Assembly: GCA_937876275.1 (NCBI GenBank)
Contig: CALFIA010000105.1
Location: 1-5,252, forward strand
Direction: 5' to 3'
Length of the DNA: 5,252 nucleotides
DNA from: an uncultured Actinomycetes bacterium
Lineage (GTDB): Bacteria > Actinomycetota > Actinomycetes > S36-B12
Position 1 is the first letter of the stretch, and every line of letters begins with the position of its first letter. This document shows, piece after piece, positions 1 through 5,252 of this stretch. The notes below the pieces were generated by a model. The model saw only the letters and a list, made by a program, of their open reading frames with translations, ran no database searches and was not told the origin of the DNA. The position numbers and the translations under genes are program-made.

Positions 1-2
1 TT

Positions 3-209
3 GAGGTGCACGGTGCACCCGATGTTGTGGATATGTTCGTGAACTCCGAGCGCGTCGGTGAATTCGCCGACCAGGCGATTGCCGCCGGAGCCAAGGCCGT
101 GTGGTTCCAGCTCGATGTCGTCGATTACGACGCGGCAAAGCGAGTCGAGGATGCCGGCGTAACGATGATCATGGACCGCTGCCCTGCCATCGAATGGTCG
201 CGTTACTAG
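3..209 (+). CDS. CoA-binding domain protein, YccU type (C-terminal part)
   Basis: The gene is open at the left edge of the window; the first complete codon is at base 3 and the stop is TAG at 207-209, leaving 68 residues. The visible part has the pattern of the C-terminal half of small CoA-binding Rossmann proteins (YccU/CoA_binding_2 family): a V-D-M-F-V-N-S-E stretch, then G-A-K-A-V-W-F-Q-L, then the closing M-D-R-C-P-A-I-E-W. The family is typically about 140 residues, so roughly half, including the N-terminal nucleotide-binding glycine motif, lies outside. These cytoplasmic proteins resemble the CoA-binding domain of succinyl-CoA synthetase alpha; their physiological role is poorly defined. 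The gene converges on the LtrA gene and their stop codons overlap. The family call is made by recognition of the motif pattern, without a database search. Confidence 0.88.
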   Translation, partial: EVHGAPDVVDMFVNSERVGEFADQAIAAGAKAVWFQLDVVDYDAAKRVEDAGVTMIMDRCPAIEWSRY

Positions 210-1372
210 GCCGAACTCGACCTTCGGGACATCACGGATCCCGCTGCTGCGTCGCCGATCACGAGCAGGGCACCCACGAGAGTCAGCCACCGAGCCTGCT
301 CAGGGATCGCCCATAGGGCAAAGATCGTGAGCACGGCAAGGAGACCCGTGACGACGCCGTGGAGTCGGCGAAGGGTTGATGGCCGCCCGACCATCAGTGA
401 CAGCCCGAGAATTCCGACCATGACGTAGAACAACGGCAGCGGTGTCCAGAAGGCTTGGGCAGAAGACTCTTCCGCGAATGGAATCAGGGTCAGCGCCGCA
501 AGACCCCCCGCGGTGGCGATGGCACCGAAGATGAGAACCACGTGCCAGCCGAGCCAGGCGCGCAGTCGACCCGCAGTGAGCGGGACACCTGCAGGGAGCA
601 CGTCAGTGAAGTACATCGTCCATATCGCGAATGCCACCACGAAGTCGAGAAGGAAGTACCACGGATTGGGGATTCTCGACTCACTGCTCAAGCCGACGAT
701 CAGACTCACGAAAGACTCGCCAATAACGATCAGCACAAGTTGACCCATGCGCTCACTGAGGTGCTCGGCATTTATCTCGCCCGCTGTCGTGCGGCGAGTC
801 AGAACGCCAAAGAGCAACGGGACAATGCCGCAGAGCATTCCGGCAATGAAGATCCAGGTGATCGGATTCGTGAAGAAGCCGTCATTTGAGGGCACGAACA
901 CACCCGACAGCATGATTAAGGCAGCCAGAAGTGCCCAGGGGGCAATCATCCGTGAGACCCCCGAGCCATTCGGAAAGCGGCGCCCGCAATGCCAATACAG
1001 GATGGCTATGGTGAGAAAGCCGACGGCCAGAGCGCCGAAGCCAACAGTGTCAGGCAACCCCTCGTCACCACGTCCCAGAGATAACGACGACACGACGAGG
1101 GCCACCATCTGCACGAGCACGAGCACTCTCCGCAGCGTGTCATCCGCGGGATAGAGATTGTGACTCACCATCGTCAGCAGCCAGAAGGTCATCAGCAAGA
1201 CCAGGCTTGCCGCCAGCCAGGTACCCATCCCCCACGAAGGATGCTCGTCGAATACATGACTTCCGTGACTCACACTCGCGACGACGACGAGGTCGTAGAA
1301 CAGTTCGAACCAGCTCACCCGTAAGCCATGCTCGGAGGCGGAGACATTCCGCAGTGACGGCGGCTTCATCAC
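206..1372 (-). CDS. Low temperature requirement protein A (LtrA) family membrane protein
   Basis: A 388-residue hydrophobic protein with about 12 predicted membrane segments (by eye near residues 24-38, 51-70, 82-100, 110-127, 143-160, 171-192, 211-228, 238-256, 274-296, 312-329, 337-356 and 362-380). Two LtrA signatures are visible: the N-terminal V-S-W-F-E-L-F-Y-D-L-V-V-V (19-31) and the central H-L-S-E-R-M-G-Q-L-V-L-I-V-I-G-E-S (204-220). The family was named from a Listeria cold-growth phenotype; its biochemical activity is not established, so none is assigned. The length is normal and both ends are intact. The start is GTG at 1372 or the adjacent ATG at 1369; neither has a clear Shine-Dalgarno. 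The start lies 8-11 bp after the purE stop, so translation may be coupled to purE. It is the last gene of the minus-strand cluster. In other actinobacteria I recall different genes after purE, so this position may be lineage-specific. Confidence 0.85.
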   Translation of the reverse strand: MMKPPSLRNVSASEHGLRVSWFELFYDLVVVASVSHGSHVFDEHPSWGMGTWLAASLVLLMTFWLLTMVSHNLYPADDTLRRVLVLVQMVALVVSSLSLGRGDEGLPDTVGFGALAVGFLTIAILYWHCGRRFPNGSGVSRMIAPWALLAALIMLSGVFVPSNDGFFTNPITWIFIAGMLCGIVPLLFGVLTRRTTAGEINAEHLSERMGQLVLIVIGESFVSLIVGLSSESRIPNPWYFLLDFVVAFAIWTMYFTDVLPAGVPLTAGRLRAWLGWHVVLIFGAIATAGGLAALTLIPFAEESSAQAFWTPLPLFYVMVGILGLSLMVGRPSTLRRLHGVVTGLLAVLTIFALWAIPEQARWLTLVGALLVIGDAAAGSVMSRRSSSA

Positions 1373-1380
1373 AGCTGGAT

Positions 1381-1890
1381 CTATCGCGAGAGATTCTGGC
1401 CCTTGGCCTTTGCCGCTGAATTGAGGTCGGCTTGGAAGGTCACCATCGCCTCACGCAACTCCTCATCAGCAACTCCGAGGATCCGAGCAGCAAGCAGCCC
1501 CGCATTGCGCGCATTCCCGATCGCGACAGTCGCGACAGGAACACCAGCCGGCATCTGCACGATCGAGAGCAAGGAGTCCATGCCATCGAGAGTGCCGACT
1601 GCGACCGGTACGCCGATGACCGGAATGGGCGTGAGCGAGGCAAGCATTCCCGGAAGATGTGCTGCGCCACCGGCACCCGCGATGATCACCTTGAGGCCAC
1701 GCGCGACCGCCGAGTTTCCGTAGTCGACCATCTCCTGAGGCATCCGGTGCGCGGAAACAACGCCTGCTTCGAAGGCAATGCCGAATTCCTCGAGGGCGTC
1801 GGCGGCCGCCTGCATGACGGGCCAGTCGGAGTCACTGCCCATGACGATGCCGACGAGAGGTGCGCCTGCTGAAGAGGTGGTGCCGCTCAT
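1381..1890 (-). CDS. purE: N5-carboxyaminoimidazole ribonucleotide mutase (PurE, class I)
   Basis: A 169-residue cytoplasmic enzyme that converts N5-CAIR to CAIR in de novo purine synthesis, using the product of PurK encoded just upstream. The class I hallmarks are all present: G-I-V-M-G-S-D-S-D-W (14-23), the S-A-H-R motif with the catalytic histidine (46-49), A-G-A-G-G-A-A-H-L-P-G-M (71-82), and the long L-D-G-M-D-S-L-L-S-I-V-Q-M-P-A-G-V-P segment (101-118) followed by A-I-G-N-A-R-N-A. Length is normal for the family. The ATG at 1890 was chosen because an AGGAGA ribosome binding site lies 4 bases upstream and the conserved fold starts about 11 residues later. The frame stays open to 1980, but that extension would run into purK and has no family resemblance. 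The gap to the purK stop is 19 bp, which indicates co-transcription. Confidence 0.97.
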   Translation of the reverse strand: MSGTTSSAGAPLVGIVMGSDSDWPVMQAAADALEEFGIAFEAGVVSAHRMPQEMVDYGNSAVARGLKVIIAGAGGAAHLPGMLASLTPIPVIGVPVAVGTLDGMDSLLSIVQMPAGVPVATVAIGNARNAGLLAARILGVADEELREAMVTFQADLNSAAKAKGQNLSR

Positions 1891-1894
1891 GGGA

Positions 1895-1900
1895 TCTCCT
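1895..1900 (-). promoter_or_regulatory. Ribosome binding site of purE
   Basis: On the minus strand this reads AGGAGA, 4 bases before the purE ATG (1888-1890) and inside the 19-bp purK-purE gap. It is the only clear Shine-Dalgarno in the minus-strand cluster and fixes the purE start at 1890 rather than the longer open frame to 1980. Confidence 0.8.
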
Positions 1901-1909
1901 GTCGGACGA

Positions 1910-3070
1910 CTATTCGTCAATTCTGCCTGAGAAGTAATCGGCGGCGTGACGACCCCTGGCCAACAGCTCATCGAGGTCATTGCCGAGCACTGTGACGTGA
2001 CCGACCTTGCGGCCCGGCCGCACGGCCTTGCCGTAGAGGTGCACCTTCAGGCCGGGGTCACGAGCCATCACGTGCTTGTAGGCGGAGTAGAGATCTCCGA
2101 CGTCTCCGCCCAGGATGTTCACCATCACGGCATGCTGCGCCTTGAGCGCAGGGCTGCCGAGCGGAAGATCGAGAACAGCGCGCAAGTGGTTCTCGAACTG
2201 GCTAGTGACGGCGCCTTCGATACTCCAATGCCCCGAGTTGTGCGGACGCATCGCGAGCTCGTTGACATAGAGGTCGTAGCCGTCGTCGAAAAGCTCGACA
2301 GCGAGCATGCCGGTGACATTGAGATCTTGGGCAATCTGAAGTGCGATTCGCTGCGCCTGCACAGCTCGCTCATTCGGGAGCCCCGGTGCCGGCGCGACAA
2401 CCTCCGCGCAGATGCCATTGGCCTGCACCGTGCGCACGATCGGATACGCCACTGCCTGACCATGCGGCGAACGCGCGACCTGCGCTGACAGTTCTTGCAC
2501 GAAATCAATGCACTGCTCGGCAAGCCATGCGGCACCTGTCGGAAGCGGAAGCGCGATGACCTTCTCGGCTTCGGATAGGGAATTGACGACCCACACGCCC
2601 TTACCGTCGTATCCGCCGCGCGAGGTCTTGAGCACCATCGGCCATCCGACGATCTCCCCAAAATCGGCGACGCCACGCGCATCGTGCACCTCCGACCAGG
2701 CGGGGCACGGGATTCCGGCATCACTCAGTGCGCGGCGCATGTGCAGCTTGTCCTGCGCATGGAAGAGGGCAGAAGGGCCAGGACGCACGGCAACACCTAG
2801 TGCCTCGAGTTGCTCGAGATACGCCGGCGGTACGTGCTCGTGATCGAAGGTGATGACATCGAGCCCGTGCGCAAAGCGCTTCAGGTCGTCGAGCGAATCA
2901 TGCGAGCCCACGAAGACGTCATTGACGACCTGCGCCGCCGACTCGTTCTCAGAGGCCGCGAGTACCCGAAAGCCGATGCCGAGTGCTGCCGCAGGAGCTG
3001 CCGACATGCGGGCCAACTGGCCGCCGCCGACCATGCCGACGCGAGGCGCGGAATCAGGCTGCTCGCTCAC
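1910..3070 (-). CDS. purK: N5-carboxyaminoimidazole ribonucleotide synthase (PurK)
   Basis: A 386-residue ATP-grasp enzyme that makes N5-CAIR from AIR, ATP and bicarbonate, feeding PurE. The visible order of motifs is: N-terminal Rossmann-like loop V-G-M-V-G-G-G-Q-L-A-R-M (11-22); T-F-D-H-E-H-V-P (74-81); the ATP-grasp glycine loop R-G-G-Y-D-G-K-G (151-158); A-E-Q (184-186) near the adenine site; V-E-L-F (258-261); the Mg/ATP and substrate segment N-E-L-A-M-R-P-H-N-S-G-H-W-S-I-E-G-A (270-287); and a C-terminal R-P-G-R-K-V-G-H-V (351-359). Length is normal for the family. The start is GTG at 3070, nine residues before the first conserved strand. There is no Shine-Dalgarno before it; instead a TAGCCT hexamer sits 6 bases upstream, the arrangement of a leaderless transcript. 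It lies 28 bp after the PH-protein gene and 19 bp before purE. Confidence 0.97.
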   Translation of the reverse strand: MSEQPDSAPRVGMVGGGQLARMSAAPAAALGIGFRVLAASENESAAQVVNDVFVGSHDSLDDLKRFAHGLDVITFDHEHVPPAYLEQLEALGVAVRPGPSALFHAQDKLHMRRALSDAGIPCPAWSEVHDARGVADFGEIVGWPMVLKTSRGGYDGKGVWVVNSLSEAEKVIALPLPTGAAWLAEQCIDFVQELSAQVARSPHGQAVAYPIVRTVQANGICAEVVAPAPGLPNERAVQAQRIALQIAQDLNVTGMLAVELFDDGYDLYVNELAMRPHNSGHWSIEGAVTSQFENHLRAVLDLPLGSPALKAQHAVMVNILGGDVGDLYSAYKHVMARDPGLKVHLYGKAVRPGRKVGHVTVLGNDLDELLARGRHAADYFSGRIDE

Positions 3071-3076
3071 TCGCCA

Positions 3077-3082
3077 AGGCTA
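3077..3082 (-). promoter_or_regulatory. Candidate -10 element for leaderless purK transcript
   Basis: On the minus strand this reads TAGCCT, matching the actinobacterial TANNNT -10 pattern. Six bases separate it from the purK GTG (3068-3070), so transcription would be expected to begin at or next to the start codon. No recognisable -35 is present about 17 bp upstream. The hexamer alone is weakly specific; support comes from the absence of any Shine-Dalgarno before purK and the same geometry before birA. Confidence 0.35.
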
Positions 3083-3098
3083 GCGGCAGCGGGATCAC

Positions 3099-3635
3099 TC
3101 AGGCGCCGTCGGTTGAGGGGGCAGGGCCACCGGTACGACGACGGGCATCATCGGCCTCAATGAATTGATAGACGTCGCGCTGGATTTCCTCGACATTCGG
3201 TACGTCGCGAATGGAGAGTCCATCGTTCTCGCCGGCCGACTGGATCTGGAGTTCGCCGTAATTGAGGATGCGTCCCAATGCGGGCACTACGAAGGAGACA
3301 TTGTTGATCTTCGCCAAGGGCACATCGCGTCCCTTCTTCGAGATGATGCCCATGCGGGTGATCACTCGGCGGTCTGTGAACACGTAGTCAGTGGTCAGCC
3401 AGCGCAGGAACGGCCCGATGGCCCACAGGATCAAGATCACGATGGCGGCGGCGAGGATGACCCACCGAAGCCAGCTCAGCCAGTCGCTTTGGCTGACAGC
3501 CCAGGTGAACAGCAGAGCGAAACCGAAAACCGTGAAGATGAGCACGACTGCCGGCGCGATGAGTGCACGCCAGTGCGGCTTGGTCTCGAACTTGATGGTC
3601 TCGTCAGGTGACAGAAGCTTCGTGGGGTAGGCCAT
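3099..3635 (-). CDS. PH domain-containing (bPH2) two-helix membrane protein
   Basis: A 178-residue protein. After a hydrophilic lead there are two membrane helices (about residues 24-46 and 56-78), then a bacterial PH-like domain (about 80-162) with the pattern T-D-Y-V-F-T-D-R-R-V-I-T-R-M-G-I-I-S-K-K (82-101), D-V-P-L-A-K-I-N-N-V (104-113), a G-R-I-L-N-Y-G-E-L-Q-I-Q-S-A-G strand pair (121-135) and an I-R-D-V-P-N dip (142-147). The tail is charged and proline-rich, probably disordered. This is the YdbS-like bPH2 class; the role is unknown, though it probably sits in the cytoplasmic membrane with the PH-like domain inside. The ATG at 3635 lies 2 bp after the birA stop (TGA-CC-ATG) with no Shine-Dalgarno, suggesting termination-reinitiation coupling to birA. 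The frame is open upstream to 3797, but that arginine-rich part is birA read out of frame. A similar membrane protein follows birA in mycobacteria, as I recall. Confidence 0.9.
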   Translation of the reverse strand: MAYPTKLLSPDETIKFETKPHWRALIAPAVVLIFTVFGFALLFTWAVSQSDWLSWLRWVILAAAIVILILWAIGPFLRWLTTDYVFTDRRVITRMGIISKKGRDVPLAKINNVSFVVPALGRILNYGELQIQSAGENDGLSIRDVPNVEEIQRDVYQFIEADDARRRTGGPAPSTDGA

Positions 3636-3637
3636 GG

Positions 3638-4429
3638 TCAGATCGTTGCATGGATGACGTCGCCCGCGGCGACCAAAACCGCGTTTGCTCCGTTCTTGAC
3701 CATCAGGCGACCATCGTCGGCAATGCCCTCCGCGAGCCCGACGAGCTCGGTGCCATCGGGCAGGAGCACCGTGACCTGGCGCCCGACGGTCACGCACGCA
3801 GCGCGGTAGTCCTCGATGGGTGACATTCCCGTCCGCCAGGAGGCCAGCCGGCTTTCGAGTGCCCCCTGCAGAGCCACGATGTAGGCCTCTCGATCGGGCG
3901 TACCGCCTTCGAGCGCTACCGAGGTGGCCACAGGGGTGGGCAGTTCCTCGCTCACCAGGCTCATGTTCACGCCGATGCCGAGAACCACGGCATCCGGCCC
4001 TACGACCTCGACCAGGATTCCGCCGAGTTTGCGGACCCCGTCACCCCTCGTGACCAGGTCATTCGGCCATTTCAGGCCGCATTCGAGGGCGCAGGCGCTG
4101 GCCAGGGCGTCGCGCACGGCGAGGGCAGCGATGAGGGGCAGCCAGGCCCACGAGGCGCGGGGCTGGTCGTAAGGGCGAACAAGCACGGACATCCACACAC
4201 CTGAGCCCCACGGGCTCTCCCAGGTGCGGCCGAGCCGACCACGACCGGCTGTCTGGATCTCGGCCACGATCGTGGTGCCCTCAGGGGAATCTGAGCGCTC
4301 GGCAAGGAGCCGATTCGTGGAATCCACCTCGTCGAGAAGGGTCGGGGCGGCCCATGAGTTACTTGAAGATGTGATGAGTAACTCAATTCGCTCGGGGGAA
4401 AGCGGTAACCGAGAACTCGGGGTCGTCAC
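3638..4429 (-). CDS. birA: Biotin--[acetyl-CoA-carboxylase] ligase (BirA), without DNA-binding domain
   Basis: A 263-residue enzyme that makes biotinyl-AMP and transfers biotin to the carrier lysine of biotin-dependent carboxylases. Visible motifs: D-E-V-D-S-T-N (33-39); A-E-I-Q-T-A-G-R-G-R-L-G-R-T-W (56-70), the biotinyl-AMP loop; L-K-W-P-N-D-L (119-125) with the catalytic lysine K120; K-L-G-G-I-L-V-E (134-141); G-I-G-V-N-M (151-156); then a C-terminal SH3-like domain (about 215-263). The N-terminal winged helix of the E. coli-type bifunctional repressor is missing, so this is a group I (ligase-only) enzyme, as is usual in actinobacteria. The start is GTG at 4429; the next in-frame methionine is within the catalytic core, so no shorter start is plausible. 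No Shine-Dalgarno precedes it; TACCTT lies 6 bases upstream. It is divergent from the carboxylase beta gene, whose biotinylated partner subunit is its likely substrate. Confidence 0.95.
   Translation of the reverse strand: MTTPSSRLPLSPERIELLITSSSNSWAAPTLLDEVDSTNRLLAERSDSPEGTTIVAEIQTAGRGRLGRTWESPWGSGVWMSVLVRPYDQPRASWAWLPLIAALAVRDALASACALECGLKWPNDLVTRGDGVRKLGGILVEVVGPDAVVLGIGVNMSLVSEELPTPVATSVALEGGTPDREAYIVALQGALESRLASWRTGMSPIEDYRAACVTVGRQVTVLLPDGTELVGLAEGIADDGRLMVKNGANAVLVAAGDVIHATI
4355..4385. repeat. 9-bp perfect inverted repeat inside the birA 5' end (candidate operator)
   Basis: The arms are TGAGTTACT (4355-4363) and AGTAACTCA (4377-4385), perfectly complementary, with a 13-base spacer. 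Arm centres are 22 bp apart, about two helical turns, which fits a dimeric regulator on one DNA face. The repeat covers birA codons 15-25 and lies 77-107 bp upstream of the pccB ATG. It is AT-richer than its surroundings and includes a TTA leucine codon, rare at this GC content. It could also form an RNA hairpin near the birA start. No regulator is identified. Confidence 0.45.
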
Positions 4430-4434
4430 CTGGC

Positions 4435-4440
4435 TAAGGT
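4435..4440 (+). promoter_or_regulatory. Candidate -10 element for pccB
   Basis: TAAGGT matches the loose TANNNT pattern. It would place transcription initiation near 4447, giving a leader of about 15 bases that contains the ribosome binding site at 4451-4456. No -35 is visible near 4412-4418. It overlaps the opposite-strand birA hexamer by five bases. Confidence 0.3.
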
Positions 4441-4441
4441 A
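4436..4441 (-). promoter_or_regulatory. Candidate -10 element for leaderless birA transcript
   Basis: On the minus strand this reads TACCTT, followed by exactly six bases and the birA GTG (4427-4429). TANNNT-N6/7-GTG/ATG is the usual layout of leaderless actinobacterial transcripts, and birA has no Shine-Dalgarno. No -35 motif is seen about 17 bp upstream, which would fall at the pccB start codon. Confidence 0.45.
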
Positions 4442-4450
4442 GCCCAGGCG

Positions 4451-4456
4451 AGGAGG
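4451..4456 (+). promoter_or_regulatory. Ribosome binding site of pccB
   Basis: AGGAGG is a full consensus Shine-Dalgarno, 5 bases before the ATG at 4462-4464. It fixes the start of the carboxylase beta gene and contrasts with the missing sites before the divergent birA and before purK. Confidence 0.85.
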
Positions 4457-4461
4457 CCCCT

Positions 4462-5224
4462 ATGACTGCGGCAGCACACGAGAACACCCCGGCTATCGAC
4501 AAGCGCTCGACCAAGGGCAAGGCAGAGGTCCTGAAGGCCCGCCGAGCCGAGGCACAGAACCGCCGAGCCGACTCGATCGACAAGCAGCACGCCAAGGGCA
4601 AGCTCACGGCGATGGAGCGCATCGACGCCCTCCTCGACCCCGAGTCATTCCAGCAACTCGACGGCCTCGCCCGTCACCGCTCGCACAACTTCGGCCTCGA
4701 GAAGAACCGTCCCTTCGGCGATGGCGTCATCACCGGGTACGGCACGATCGATGGTCGCCCGGTCGCGGTGTTCGCGCAGGACTTCACCGTTTTCGGCGGA
4801 TCCCTTGGTGAGGTCTTCGGCGAGAAGATCGTCAAGGTCATGGACTTCGCCATGAAGACCGGCTGCCCGGTCATCGGCCTGAACGACTCAGGCGGCGCAC
4901 GCATTCAAGAGGGCGTGGTGTCGCTGGCCCAGTACGGCGAGATCTTCCGCCGCAATGTGCAGGCGTCAGGTGTCATTCCGCAGATCTCGCTGATCCTCGG
5001 CCCCTGCGCCGGCGGCGCGGTTTACTCCCCCGCCATCACTGACTTCATCGTCATGGTCGACAAGACCTCGCACATGTTCATTACCGGCCCAGAGGTCATC
5101 AAGAGCGTCACCGGCGAAGACGTCGAGTTCGAGGAGCTTGGCGGCGCGCGCACGCACAACTCCAAGAATGGTGTCGCTCATTACATGGCGACCGACGAAG
5201 AGGATGCCTTTGAGTACCTTCGCG
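4462..5224 (+). CDS. pccB: Acyl-CoA (propionyl-CoA) carboxylase beta subunit, 3'-truncated
   Basis: The carboxyltransferase subunit that moves the carboxyl group from carboxybiotin to propionyl-CoA (and perhaps acetyl-CoA), giving methylmalonyl- or malonyl-CoA. About 254 of roughly 530 expected residues are present: a basic, helical N-terminal tail (1-45), G-K-L-T-A-M-E-R-I (46-54), P-F-G-D-G-V-I-T-G-Y-G (84-94), D-F-T-V-F-G-G-S-L-G-E-V-F-G-E-K-I (107-123), the oxyanion-hole loop N-D-S-G-G-A-R-I-Q-E-G (141-151), G-P-C-A-G-G-A-V-Y-S-P-A-I-T-D-F (180-195), and M-F-I-T-G-P-E-V-I-K-S-V-T-G-E-D-V (205-221). This resembles actinobacterial PccB/AccD5. The C-terminal carboxyltransferase domain, with the position that sets acyl-CoA preference, is absent, so the substrate cannot be settled. 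The truncation is technical: after R254-E255 the reading frame enters adapter and would encode G-R-A-S-C-R-E instead of the expected L-L-S-Y-L-P. Biotin for its partner alpha subunit would come from the divergent birA. Confidence 0.95.
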
Positions 5225-5252
5225 AGATCGGAAGAGCGTCGTGTAGGGAAAG
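5225..5252. other. Illumina TruSeq adapter read-through (sequencing artefact)
   Basis: The last 28 bases begin agatcggaagagcgtcgtgt and continue with the rest of the universal TruSeq adapter complement to the final base. The match is exact as I know that adapter. It is not genomic. The host sequence ends at or just before 5224; a base or two could belong to either because the gene's GAG codon overlaps the adapter's first bases. Confidence 0.97.

Larger units (their letters stand above)
4429..4448. repeat. Imperfect palindrome spanning the birA/pccB intergenic region
   Basis: The arms CCTGGCT (4429-4435) and AGCCCAGG (4441-4448) pair with one bulged base around a 5-base centre, AAGGT. The palindrome overlaps both candidate -10 hexamers and ends two bases before the pccB ribosome binding site. 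It could be an operator or simply reflect back-to-back promoter elements. Confidence 0.35.

Noticed and set aside
455..1154. Plus-strand open frames opposite the LtrA gene
   Set aside because: Charged, low-complexity products without family signatures; the minus-strand LtrA frame is complete with both family motifs.
1891..1980. N-terminal extension of PurE by 30 residues
   Set aside because: The frame is open, but the extension overlaps purK, shows no PurE-family pattern, and the AGGAGA site points to the ATG at 1890.
1946..2488. Plus-strand open frame of 180 codons opposite purK
   Set aside because: It lies entirely over a clearly real purK, has no recognisable domain, and is the kind of antisense open frame expected in high-GC DNA.
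2125..2724. Minus-strand open frame of 199 codons in another frame within purK
   Set aside because: The product is serine/arginine-rich and low-complexity, typical of a frame-shifted reading of a high-GC gene; purK itself is intact.
3165..3611. Plus-strand open frame of 148 codons opposite the PH-protein gene
   Set aside because: It is an antisense shadow of a gene with clear membrane and PH-like patterns, and no ribosome binding site was noted.
3636..3797. N-terminal extension of the PH-domain protein by 54 residues
   Set aside because: It is an arginine-rich, out-of-frame reading of the conserved C-terminal part of birA; the ATG at 3635 gives the expected short lead before the first membrane helix.
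4203..4217. GAGCCC-CAC-GGGCTC hairpin as a terminator
   Set aside because: The 6-bp stem has no T-run on either strand and falls on the conserved E-S-P-W-G-S part of BirA, so coding constraint explains it.
5227..5252. A novel C-terminal extension of PccB
   Set aside because: The residues are translated Illumina adapter, not genomic sequence.

Overview
The window looks like an actinobacterial (Actinomycetota) chromosomal fragment. It is high-GC (roughly 60% by eye), uses GTG starts, and its gene order matches a well-known actinobacterial neighbourhood: the acyl-CoA/propionyl-CoA carboxylase beta gene (accD5/pccB) divergent from birA, followed by a small PH-domain membrane protein, purK and purE. 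The same block occurs around Rv3280-Rv3275c in Mycobacterium tuberculosis (recalled from general knowledge, not searched). I cannot place the organism below phylum level. The last 28 bases match Illumina TruSeq adapter, so this is very likely the end of a draft or metagenomic contig.

Layout. Bases 3-209 (+) hold the C-terminal half of a YccU-type CoA-binding protein, cut by the window edge. Its stop codon shares a CTAG with the stop of a convergent gene. Bases 206-4429 (-) hold five tightly packed genes read right to left: birA (biotin-protein ligase), a two-helix bPH2-domain membrane protein, purK, purE and an LtrA-family multi-spanning membrane protein. Gaps between them are 2, 28, 19 and 8 bp, so one transcript is likely, perhaps with an internal start at purK. 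Bases 4462-5224 (+) hold the N-terminal half of the carboxylase beta subunit, divergent from birA across only 32 bp. The remaining 5225-5252 is adapter. There is no gene-free stretch over 300 bp, and I saw no RNA gene, mobile element or CRISPR.

How the genes fit. BirA attaches biotin to the alpha (biotin carrier) subunit of acyl-CoA carboxylases; the divergent beta subunit is the carboxyltransferase of such a complex. PurK and PurE carry out the two-step, ATP- and bicarbonate-dependent carboxylation of AIR in purine synthesis. The theme shared by these enzymes is bicarbonate fixation. The PH-domain protein and the LtrA protein are membrane proteins of unknown role.

The most interesting non-coding region is the 32-bp birA/pccB divide with the first codons of birA. 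It has overlapping, oppositely oriented TANNNT (-10-like) hexamers, a birA start that looks leaderless, and a 9-bp perfect inverted repeat just inside birA. purK shows the same TANNNT-N6-GTG arrangement. I found no convincing new defence or mobile system; most of the window is ordinary core metabolism.
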